30,059 nt of DNA, taken from contig CAYMCQ010000052.1 of assembly GCA_964389025.1 (NCBI GenBank), forward strand, positions 1 through 30,059, in the 5' to 3' direction. The notes under the pieces are model-generated. The model had not been told where the DNA came from and searched no databases. It saw nothing but the letters and a program-made list of their open reading frames with translations. Shown in pieces: positions 1 to 6,295 of the stretch (within the stretch, counting starts at the first letter, position 1; the number at the start of each line of letters is the position of its first letter). Made by a program: the position numbers and the translations under genes. The stretch comes from CAYMCQ01 sp964389025. Its GTDB lineage: Bacteria > Verrucomicrobiota > Verrucomicrobiia > Limisphaerales > CAYMCQ01.

Positions 1-259
1 TCATGCCTCTGACCTTATCAGACTATGTGCCAATGTCAATATGAATTGCTATATCGATGGAATTCAAATCACCAATAAAAGTTTCTTCGTTGCAAAATTT
101 GATCCCAGCGCAAATCTGCTTTGGATCAAGCAACCATCGTCGTCTCTAACTTTTGGGATATTTGACATGAATGTCGATGCGTCTGGCGATTTTTACCTTG
201 CAGGGCGTTTTTCAGGAAACATGCCGTTTGGGAATACGAACATTTTCGGACGGGCAATA
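1..259 (+). pseudogene. SBBP-repeat protein fragment, 3' truncated
   Basis: The frame is open from base 2, so the gene began upstream of the window. It reads as SBBP-type (seven-bladed beta-propeller) repeat: a blade with FFVAKFDPSANLLWIKQ, then VDASGDFYLAGRFSG and FGNTNIFG. These match the common pattern 'F-V-A-K-x-D-x-x-G-N-x-x-W ... D-x-x-G-x-x-Y-x-x-G-x-F'. Such proteins are normally exported and long. The resemblance stops near base 250, just before the stop codon of the convergent yajQ at 260. The frame stays open to 739, but from there it only reads the antisense of yajQ, so I treat this as a truncated remnant. Base composition is visibly richer in A+T than the neighbouring genes. A second SBBP remnant lies at 12001-12383. 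Confidence 0.6.
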
Positions 260-745
260 TTATTCCCTGAAATTCACAAACTGCACGGCCACCGGAAATT
301 CTTTCGCGCGCACGGCGGCGATGATGGTTTGCAATTCATCGCGGCTTTTGCCGGTCACGCGGATGGCGTCGCCTTGAATCTGTGTCGTCACTTTGAATTT
401 GCCGTCGCGGATGAAGCCGGTGATTTGTTTGGCGGCGGTCTGCTCGATGCCCTGCTTGATTTTGATGCTCTGGCGCGCGTGGCCGAGCGGCGAGATGTCC
501 GGCTCGGTTTTCTCCACGCTTTTCAAGCTGATGTTCCGCTTGGCGAGTTTGCCCATGACGATTTCAGCCAGCGTGCGGATTTTGAACGGGTCCTCGGCGG
601 TGAGCTTGATTTCGCTTTTTTCCAGCGTGATTTCGGCGTTGCTGCCTTTGAAGTCGAAGCGGTTGGCCAGTTCCTTTTTGGCCTGGTTGACGGCGTTTTC
701 AATTTCCATGGTGTTGACCTGCGAAACAATGTCGAATGACGGCAT
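260..745 (-). CDS. yajQ: YajQ family nucleotide-binding protein
   Basis: This encodes 161 residues beginning MPSFDIVSQV and ending AVQFVNFRE, the typical ends and length of the YajQ/DUF520 family. These small cytoplasmic proteins have two ferredoxin-like domains and have been reported to bind nucleotides, including cyclic di-GMP in some species. Family segments are clear: NAVNQAKKELANRFDFKGS, the FKIRTLAEIVMGKLAKR region and the GKSRDELQTIIAAV helix. An upstream in-frame start would add 46 residues with no family similarity, so ATG at 743-745 is chosen; no strong Shine-Dalgarno is visible. It stands alone, convergent with the truncated SBBP fragment and divergent from the kinase gene. Confidence 0.93.
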   Translation of the reverse strand: MPSFDIVSQVNTMEIENAVNQAKKELANRFDFKGSNAEITLEKSEIKLTAEDPFKIRTLAEIVMGKLAKRNISLKSVEKTEPDISPLGHARQSIKIKQGIEQTAAKQITGFIRDGKFKVTTQIQGDAIRVTGKSRDELQTIIAAVRAKEFPVAVQFVNFRE

Positions 746-914
746 GGCGAAAAAATAAGCCCGGCCCGCAAAAAGAAAAGCGCAATCAAAACCGGGCGGC
801 AAAGGAGGGCGTAGCAGGCGACCGTAAAATTGCTCTCCCTGAACTTTCTCGCTATGGCACTTCCATTTGACATTTGCGCTCACGGTTCACGAGGTAAAGC
901 GCCAGAGGACTGGC

Positions 915-978
915 GCAGTCCAAGACGCTGCGCGTTTTCCTTGCCCTATCGCATCGCGCGCCAGCAGTCTTGGACTGC
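915..978. repeat. Inverted repeat GCAGTCCAAGAC between yajQ and the kinase gene
   Basis: GCAGTCCAAGAC at 915-926 is exactly complementary to GTCTTGGACTGC at 967-978, leaving a 40-base loop. It lies in the 369-base gap (746-1114) between two divergent genes, which holds no other convincing gene. It runs directly into the hairpin at 977-1000. The compact palindromic form suggests a dispersed intergenic repeat, but only one copy is in this window, so that is inference. Confidence 0.7.
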
Positions 979-1000
979 GGCGGCCCTCCGCCGCTTTTTT
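977..1000 (+). terminator. Terminator-like hairpin with T6 tract
   Basis: GCGGCGG (977-983) pairs perfectly with CCGCCGC (988-994) across a CCCT loop and is followed by six Ts (995-1000). This is the form of a Rho-independent terminator on the + strand. It lies upstream of the kinase gene with no intact + strand gene before it, so it may be the tail of the dispersed repeat at 915-978, or an attenuator in a long kinase leader. Confidence 0.5.
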
Positions 1001-1114
1001 ATCACCGGCAGACCATGCTGTGCCGATCTTAACCGCAACTGGGATGACTTTCACAGCGCGCCGCTTTATTCTTGTCTGCCCGCGCGGCAAAATTATCCTG
1101 TGGGCAAACGCCAC

Positions 1115-3346
1115 ATGCCCGAAGAAACAGTCAAGCCTCTCTCAGAAAGTTTTTCGCCGGGCCAGCAAATCGCCGGGCGTTACATTCTCAAGCGGCTTCT
1201 CGGTCGCGGCGGCATGAGCGTGGTCTGGCTCGCGTGGGATTCCAAAGTCGAACACGAAATCGCCCTGAAATTTCTTGCCGAGGAACTTTGGGGCGACAAA
1301 GGCGCACTGGAACGCCTTCGCATGGAGACCAAGCGCAGCCTGCAACTGACGCACCCGAACATCGTCCGCATTTACGATTTCATTCACGAGCCGCGCTACG
1401 CGGCCATCGCGATGGAATACGTGGACGGCTGGTCGCTTTGGGCGTTGCGAGTGGATCGCCCGCAGAAACGCTACCGCGTCGAGGAAATTTTTCCGTGGAT
1501 TGAACAACTTTGCAGCGCGCTCGATTACGCGCACAACCACGTCGGCATCGTGCATTGCGATTTGAAGCCGTCGAACCTGATGCTGAATTCGCGCGGGTTT
1601 CTCAAGGTCACTGACTTTGGCCTCGCGCAACGCGTGCGTGGAATCAACCTGCGCACCGAGCATCTCATCATCGGCACGGACGGTTTCATGAGTCCGCAAC
1701 GCGCGCAAGGTTTGGAAATCTCCCTGCTCGACGACATTTATTCGCTCGGTGCGACCATTTTCGATTTGCTCGCCGGCTCGCCACCGCTCGAAAAAATCGA
1801 GGACGCCGATGATCTGGCGCGCTGGAAAGCGCCGAAGATGAGCGAGCGATTGAACGGCGTTGAAGGCGAGGAAACGATTTCGGCAGTTTGGGAGGACACC
1901 GTCGCCGCCTGCCTTGATCCGCTTCCGGCCAGGCGACCGCAAAGCGCTGAAGCGGTTTTGCGCCTGCTGGAACGCACGGAAGTTGTGAAACCGGTTGAGC
2001 CGGTTGCTGTTTCCGAAAAAGTTGGCGGGGAAAAAGTTGAGTCAGCCGGAGCAGAGATTTCGCCGGCAGTCGAATTGGATGAACGCCAAATCATCGAAAC
2101 GTTACCGAGGCAACAGACGCAACTCGCGCCACCAAAAAAATTCCGCCGACGAACCTTTATCATCGGCGCGCTCGCGGCGTTGGTTTTGGTCGCGGGGATT
2201 TTTGTCGCAGTCAAACTGAACTCAGGCAGCAACGAGAGCCTGTTTACAGGGCCGCACAAGCCCGGTTCCGCAGGCACGGTGGATTTGAGTTTCTCCGTTG
2301 GCGAGGGCGCGAACCGGGAAATCCGATGGGGCGCAATTCAACCCGATGGAAAAATTCTGGCCGGTGGAGCGTTCGATGATTTTTCCGGGTCTCGCATCAG
2401 AGGGCTCGCGCGGCTCGACTCGAAAGGCGACGTGGACAAATCTTTTGTTCCGCAACCGGGTGGCACAGTCCACGCCGTCGCGGTGACGCCCGATGGAAAA
2501 ATTGTCGCAGGCGGCGAGTTTGTGAGCGCACAGGGCGAGCCGCGCCGCCGCGCCGCGCGGTTTTACGACGACGGCAGCCTCGATCCGACGTTCAACCACC
2601 CGCTCAACCGGGAAGTCCGGGCGATTGCCATCCAGCCCGACGGAAAAATTATTCTGGCAGGCAACTTCGACACGATGTCCGGCAAAAGACAAAACCGGAT
2701 CGCCCGATTCAACGCCGACGGCACGCCGGACGAATCGTTCAACATCGGCAACGGCGCGCCGTCCATGATTTGGGCGCTTGCGCTCCAGCCCGATGGAAAA
2801 ATCCTGGCTGGCGGCAATTTCGTGCAGTTCGATGACGAGCCATTTGCCCGCATCGTCCGGCTCAAATCCGACGGCAGCGTGGACGAAACGTTCGATCCCG
2901 GCGCAGGCGTGGACGGTTCGGTCTTTGCCATCGCGGTTCAGGGCGATGGAAAAATTTTGCTCGCCGGCGATTTCATTCAAGTCCGCGGCATCGAGCGAAA
3001 TCGCATCGCACGGTTGAATCGCGACGGCAGTCTCGATGCGAAATTCAACGCGGGCGTCGGTCCAAACTCCGGCGTCCGCTGTCTCGCCGTGCAGTCTGAC
3101 GGAAAAATTCTGGTCGGCGGAGTCTTTACCAGCGTGCAGGGTGTTTCGCGCAGCCGTATCGCGCGATTGAACCCCAATGGAGTCCTCGACACGGGCTTTG
3201 ATCCCGGCGAGGGCGCGAGCGACGTGGTGCGCTGGATCGGTTTGCAGCCTGACGGGAAAATTTTGATCGCGGGCGGCTTGAAAAAATTTGACGACGCTGA
3301 CGCGGGCCGTATCGTGCGGCTGAACAGCGGCGCGGGCAAAAAGTAG
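1115..3346 (+). CDS. Membrane Ser/Thr protein kinase with delta-60 repeat sensor domain
   Basis: A 743-residue Hanks-type kinase. The N-terminal kinase domain (about 20-290) has the glycine loop LGRGGMSVV (29-37), ATP-lysine in ALKFL (K52), HCDLKPSN with catalytic D149, DFG (167-169) and GTDGFMSPQRA in the activation segment. A basic linker (KKFRRR) precedes one membrane span (about 346-366). The C-terminal half is seven delta-60 repeats, each with a (P/G/S)DGKI core such as QPDGKILAGG, and probably folds as an extracytoplasmic propeller. Family knowledge says such kinases phosphorylate cytoplasmic targets; the ligand here is unknown. HRD is HCD, so it is a non-RD kinase. An in-frame ATG at 830 adds 95 low-quality residues; 1115 is chosen because the kinase domain follows directly. 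Its TAG stop lies inside the repeat at 3343-3452. Confidence 0.9.
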   Translation: MPEETVKPLSESFSPGQQIAGRYILKRLLGRGGMSVVWLAWDSKVEHEIALKFLAEELWGDKGALERLRMETKRSLQLTHPNIVRIYDFIHEPRYAAIAMEYVDGWSLWALRVDRPQKRYRVEEIFPWIEQLCSALDYAHNHVGIVHCDLKPSNLMLNSRGFLKVTDFGLAQRVRGINLRTEHLIIGTDGFMSPQRAQGLEISLLDDIYSLGATIFDLLAGSPPLEKIEDADDLARWKAPKMSERLNGVEGEETISAVWEDTVAACLDPLPARRPQSAEAVLRLLERTEVVKPVEPVAVSEKVGGEKVESAGAEISPAVELDERQIIETLPRQQTQLAPPKKFRRRTFIIGALAALVLVAGIFVAVKLNSGSNESLFTGPHKPGSAGTVDLSFSVGEGANREIRWGAIQPDGKILAGGAFDDFSGSRIRGLARLDSKGDVDKSFVPQPGGTVHAVAVTPDGKIVAGGEFVSAQGEPRRRAARFYDDGSLDPTFNHPLNREVRAIAIQPDGKIILAGNFDTMSGKRQNRIARFNADGTPDESFNIGNGAPSMIWALALQPDGKILAGGNFVQFDDEPFARIVRLKSDGSVDETFDPGAGVDGSVFAIAVQGDGKILLAGDFIQVRGIERNRIARLNRDGSLDAKFNAGVGPNSGVRCLAVQSDGKILVGGVFTSVQGVSRSRIARLNPNGVLDTGFDPGEGASDVVRWIGLQPDGKILIAGGLKKFDDADAGRIVRLNSGAGKK

Positions 3347-3452
3347 CGCAGGGCTTCCAGCCTGCGGCTCTCCAAAAAAACCGAAGCGTGGAAATTTGCC
3401 CGGCCAGCCGATTGGAAATCGGCGACACAGCAGGTTTGGAAACCTGCGCTAC
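3343..3452. repeat. Palindromic repeat (GTAGCGCAGG...CTTCCAGCCTGC) carrying both convergent stop codons
   Basis: The left arm at 3343-3365 and the right arm at 3430-3452 are imperfect inverted copies (18 of 23 positions). An internal perfect hairpin lies at 3407-3423 (GCCGATT, loop GGA, AATCGGC). The arm core CTTCCAGCCTG is shared with the perfect 28-base palindrome inside rarA (24872-24965), so they look like one family. The GTAG ends supply the TAG of the kinase gene (3344-3346) and, on the other strand, the TAG of mtnP (3449-3451). The element may act as a bidirectional terminator. Confidence 0.75.
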
Positions 3453-4381
3453 AGATATTTTTTCAAAATTGGCTCCAGCTCGCGCTTCGTTTTTGCCGGC
3501 CAGGCCTTTTTGTCCGTCATGATTGCGTTTTTTAGCGCGTCGTGGCATGGCCAGTTCGGCTCTGCTGGAATCTGTGGTATGACTTTTTGGATTATGGCTT
3601 TGGCCGTCGCCGCGTTCTTCGTCAGGTTTGCGATCACCATTTCGACGGTCACATGAGCTTCGTCCGTTTTCCAGGCGTCATAATCCGTGACCATCGCCAG
3701 CGTGGCGTAGGCGATCTCGGCTTCGCGGGCGCACTTGGCCTCGCCGAGGTTCGTCATGCCGATGACATCGTAGCCCGCGTTGTGGTTCGTGATGGATTCG
3801 GCGCGCGTGCTGAACGCCGGGCCTTCCATGCAAACATACGCGCCGCCGTTGTGAATCGTCGTTTTTCGGAGGGACGAGCTACGCGAGTCCCCATCTGATT
3901 TTTTCTGGGAAGTTTGGGACTCGTGTAACTCGTCCCTCCCGGCTTTCAAAAGCAACTGCCGCAACTCCTCGGCGATTGGCTCGGCGAACGCAACGTGGCC
4001 GACAATGCCGCGACCGAAAAATGTGTGCGCCAGTGATTGTTTCGTGCGGTCAACGAACTGGTTGATGAGAACGAGGTCGCATGGTTTGTATTTCGGTTGC
4101 AACGAGCCGACTGCGCTGACGCTGATGATCCATGCGACGTTTAGTTTTTTCATCGCCCAAATGTTCGCGCGATGATTCAACTCGGTCGGCAAAATGCGAT
4201 GACCGCGCCCGTGTCGCGGCAGGAAAACTACTTCGCGCCCGGCGAGTTCGCCGGTTAGTAAATCATCTGATGGCGAGCCAAAAGGCGTTTTGACTTTCAC
4301 CCATTTTTGTTTCGTGAAGCCTTCGATGCCGTAAAGCCCGCTGCCACCGATGATGCCGATGCGATAACTTTGTGAACTCAT
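3449..4381 (-). CDS. mtnP: S-methyl-5'-thioadenosine phosphorylase with in-frame repeat insertion
   Basis: A 310-residue purine nucleoside phosphorylase of the MTAP type, which splits methylthioadenosine into adenine and methylthioribose-1-phosphate for methionine salvage. Visible motifs are GIIGGSGLYGIEG (9-21), the phosphate-site RHGRGH (56-61), VSAVGSLQP (88-96), VCMEGPAFSTRAES (183-196), then GMTNLGEA and KCAREAEIAYA. The family is usually about 280-290 residues. The excess is residues 148-172, which are encoded exactly by an inverted repeat (3868-3939) and fall in a surface segment just before the conserved YVCMEGP strand. Start ATG 4379-4381 places the family N-terminus MSSQSYRIGIIGG correctly; an alternative start adds 12 unmatched residues. 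No methionine-salvage partner is adjacent. Confidence 0.92.
   Translation of the reverse strand: MSSQSYRIGIIGGSGLYGIEGFTKQKWVKVKTPFGSPSDDLLTGELAGREVVFLPRHGRGHRILPTELNHRANIWAMKKLNVAWIISVSAVGSLQPKYKPCDLVLINQFVDRTKQSLAHTFFGRGIVGHVAFAEPIAEELRQLLLKAGRDELHESQTSQKKSDGDSRSSSLRKTTIHNGGAYVCMEGPAFSTRAESITNHNAGYDVIGMTNLGEAKCAREAEIAYATLAMVTDYDAWKTDEAHVTVEMVIANLTKNAATAKAIIQKVIPQIPAEPNWPCHDALKNAIMTDKKAWPAKTKRELEPILKKYL
3868..3939. repeat. GGAGGGACGAG palindrome inserted in mtnP
   Basis: The arm at 3868-3891 begins GGAGGGACGAGCTACGCGAG and pairs with 3916-3939 at 22 of 24 positions around a 24-base spacer. It is preceded by TTTTC, as are the related copies at 11929, 22371 and 23382. It is entirely coding: it adds about 25 residues to MtnP without a stop or a frame shift. 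Confidence 0.9.
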
Positions 4382-4512
4382 CGCACGTGTTTTACGACGG
4401 CAGGACTGCGCGCGCAAGAATCTTTGCCAACAAATCTAAATTATGCTCACAACCATAACACCTCTCACTAACACCCAGTTTCAGTTGGGTGTCGGTTGGC
4501 GAGACGTTTTAA

Positions 4513-4677
4513 CCGCGTCATTTCTTCGGCGCGGACGTTTTCAGCTTCGGCGAAAAAATAAAACTCGAAGACGGCGACGTGATGGAGATTGAACTGGCGG
4601 GGTTTGGCCGGGCGTTGAGGAATCCGATTCACATTGACCATTCGAGCTCGCAATTCGTGACTGTGACGCCGATCTGA
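4513..4677 (+). pseudogene. C-terminal remnant of a fumarylacetoacetase-family protein
   Basis: The frame, bounded upstream by an in-frame TAA at 4510, reads FFGADVFSFGEKIKLEDGDV, MEIELAGFGRALRNPI and ends VTVTPI before TGA at 4675. The 'G-A-D-x-F-S-F-G ... L-x-D-G-D-V-x-E-I ... G-F-G-R-x-L-R-N-P' pattern is typical of the C-terminus of FAH-fold, AraD1-like sugar-acid dehydratases. There is no start codon and no N-terminal domain, so this is a degraded remnant. Just upstream is a hairpin, ACACCCA/TGGGTGT (4471-4492), without a T tract. Together these account for most of the gap 4382-4712. Confidence 0.6.
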
Positions 4678-4712
4678 ACGAAGACAGAAAACTCGTTCCC
4701 TCAACTATCCTC

Positions 4713-5123
4713 TCAGAAAACTGGCTCATAAAACTCGTGGTGTCGTGGGCCAAATTGTGCGTCAATGTGCTCCTGGGTCAAACTGAACTCACCAAGCTGG
4801 TCAATCCGGCGTGAGGCGTTAGCAACCTGCTTGTGCGGAATTAGGAACACGCGCGACCGGTCGAGCAAAAGATTGCAATCTTCTCCCACAAGATGAACGA
4901 CGGCTAAAAGATGATAAAACTCGGGCAAACGATCAACGGGGTAAATTTCGCCAGCAGTGGCCTTAACCTGAATCGCCTGAAACGTGCGAGCGCGAACAGC
5001 AATCAAGTCATTCCCAGAGTCTTTGATCGGAGGTGCAGCTTGAACGCCGAACTGGAGCAGGCGAAGTTGAACGAGCAACTCCCCAACAGTGCCTCTTACA
5101 AGCTTCGGAGAAATTGGATTCAT
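4713..5123 (-). CDS. Predicted PD-(D/E)XK-like nuclease, stand-alone
   Basis: A 136-residue protein. Its N-terminal half, GTVGELLVQLRLLQFG (11-26), then SGNDLIAV (36-43) and FQAIQVKAT (48-56), fits the PD-(D/E)XK nuclease signature: helix glutamate E15, aspartate D39 and the Q-V-K strand (52-54). This is the arrangement seen in Holliday-junction-resolvase-like and group-I-intron-associated endonuclease families. The C-terminal part (LLLDRSRVFLIPHKQV) resembles the accessory sheet of such enzymes. There is no methylase or other partner nearby, so the target is unknown. ATG 5121-5123 gives a full N-terminal helix. Assignment rests on motif spacing only. Confidence 0.65.
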   Translation of the reverse strand: MNPISPKLVRGTVGELLVQLRLLQFGVQAAPPIKDSGNDLIAVRARTFQAIQVKATAGEIYPVDRLPEFYHLLAVVHLVGEDCNLLLDRSRVFLIPHKQVANASRRIDQLGEFSLTQEHIDAQFGPRHHEFYEPVF

Positions 5124-5179
5124 AGGATGTGAGACTGTTGCCTAATGCTCAAGCTGAACGCCCGGTTCTCGTCATAAAT

Positions 5180-5665
5180 TTACTGTCGAAACTTTGCTGA
5201 AACTCGTTTTCTTTTGAGAACTTCTTTCTTTCCTTCTTCGGGAGACGGCAGTTCATAGCGAGCGCCGCCGCCACCGCCGGAGTTTCCCCAAGACCAATTC
5301 TGGATTTGCTTTAGGAAGTAGACGGCCCCCGCTTGGATAGATAAATCAAACTCTGGATTGTGAGACCCGCCCACTGAACTGATTGTATAATTCCCAGGTT
5401 TCAAATCCAATACCATGTAACAACCTTTCCCAAGGTGCCCTGCGATTTGTGTGTCAATTACGACCGGGAAATTCCGCGTGTTAATCGGCGCAACGTTGTC
5501 ATAGATATAAACTCGGCCAACATCATTTTCAGCCTCAAAACTTTTCGCATCCACGTCGGCTATGGTCGGGAGTGGCGGCGGTGGGCTCACACAGCCAGCG
5601 AGGAAAAGCGCTGCGACTAAGATTAATGCCGAATAGTTTTTTCCAATCGACTTATCGTTTTGCAT
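5180..5665 (-). CDS. Putative lipoprotein, DUF2846-like
   Basis: 161 residues. The N-terminus has basic residues, a hydrophobic stretch (SALILVAALF) and a lipobox LAGC with the modified cysteine at position 25, so the mature protein should be a membrane-anchored lipoprotein. The body (GRVYIYDNVAPINTRNFPVV, then YMVLDLKPGNYTISS and AGAVYFLKQ) has the short beta-rich layout of DUF2846, a family of unknown function. A Gly/Ser-rich loop (SWGNSGGGGGARYE) precedes a lysine/arginine-rich tail. It is spaced 43 bases from the next gene upstream on the same strand and might be co-transcribed with it. Confidence 0.75.
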   Translation of the reverse strand: MQNDKSIGKNYSALILVAALFLAGCVSPPPPLPTIADVDAKSFEAENDVGRVYIYDNVAPINTRNFPVVIDTQIAGHLGKGCYMVLDLKPGNYTISSVGGSHNPEFDLSIQAGAVYFLKQIQNWSWGNSGGGGGARYELPSPEEGKKEVLKRKRVSAKFRQ

Positions 5666-5708
5666 AAGCTTTGCCGTTGCGTTTGGTTGCTGAAGAATAG
5701 TTCAAGGT

Positions 5709-6056
5709 TCAGCAAATAAGTAAAATCAAATCCGCGATCATCATGACTACGAGCATGGCATAGGCACAGTCTCGGCCCTTTGGTGCGTCAGGACAGTCGT
5801 CCGGTTCTGGAAATTCTGGTTTGGCGCGTTCATGCATTTTTTCCATGTATTTGCGGTCGCGTCTCATAATAAAGGCTATCAGGAGCGATAAAATTAGCCC
5901 TAATATCAAAATTCCCTTTTTCAAGATTTGCTCGTCAGTCGGAAGTTTATACCAACCCACTAAAACTCCTGTTTGAATCGCGGCAATCGTCTGCAAACGA
6001 CTCCAAAACAGTTTGCTCTGTTCCATCCATAGCTTTGTATATTCGAAAGGAGTCAT
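5709..6056 (-). CDS. Small membrane protein of unknown function
   Basis: About 115 residues from ATG 6054-6056 (MTPFEYTKLWMEQSKLFWSR). Three hydrophobic segments are visible: TIAAIQTGVLVGWY, GILILGLILSLLIAFIM followed by RRDRKY, and AYAMLVVMMIADLILLI at the extreme C-terminus. A charged, acidic, proline-rich segment (KPEFPEPDDCPDAPKGRDC) separates the last two and contains two of the three cysteines; the third is the final residue. I do not recognise a family with confidence. A TTG nine codons further upstream is possible but would overlap the stop of the RidA remnant. Confidence 0.6.
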   Translation of the reverse strand: MTPFEYTKLWMEQSKLFWSRLQTIAAIQTGVLVGWYKLPTDEQILKKGILILGLILSLLIAFIMRRDRKYMEKMHERAKPEFPEPDDCPDAPKGRDCAYAMLVVMMIADLILLIC

Positions 6057-6079
6057 AATCTTTAGAAGTAAGTTTCCGC

Positions 6080-6295
6080 TCAACCCTTTCTTGCCACGAC
6101 ATCAATCTCCACCTTGATGTCGTTCCACAACTTCGATTGCACCGTCGTGCGTGCGGGCAGGACGGCGACGTCTTTGAAAAACTCTTTGTAAACGGCGTTG
6201 TAGCGGTCGAACTCGTCAATGTCTTCGAGATGCACGGTGGATTTCACCACGTCGTTCAGCGCGCAGCCGATGCGCCGGACAATCTGCAGAACGGT
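6080..6295 (-). pseudogene. C-terminal remnant of a RidA-family gene
   Basis: Directly after the TAA of the upstream gene (6296-6298), the same frame continues as TVLQIVRRIGCALNDVVKST, then VHLEDIDEFDRYNAVYKEFF, LPARTTVQ and VEIDVVARKG before TGA at 6080-6082. This is the C-terminal two-thirds of a RidA (Rid/YER057c/UK114) protein, including the arginine of the PARTTVQ segment. The first 50-60 residues and any start codon are missing. An intact ridA lies at 12482-12865 but the two differ in sequence, so this is a decayed paralogue and not a recent copy. Confidence 0.75.

Noticed and set aside
41..739. A 232-codon + strand gene over yajQ
   Set aside because: Only the first 70 codons resemble SBBP repeat; the rest is antisense of the well-conserved yajQ.
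830..1114. Upstream start of the kinase gene
   Set aside because: The extra 95 residues cross an inverted repeat and a terminator-like hairpin and have no similarity to kinase N-termini.
4471..4492. Hairpin ACACCCA/TGGGTGT as a terminator
   Set aside because: The stem is only 7 bp, no T tract follows, and no intact gene on either strand ends there.
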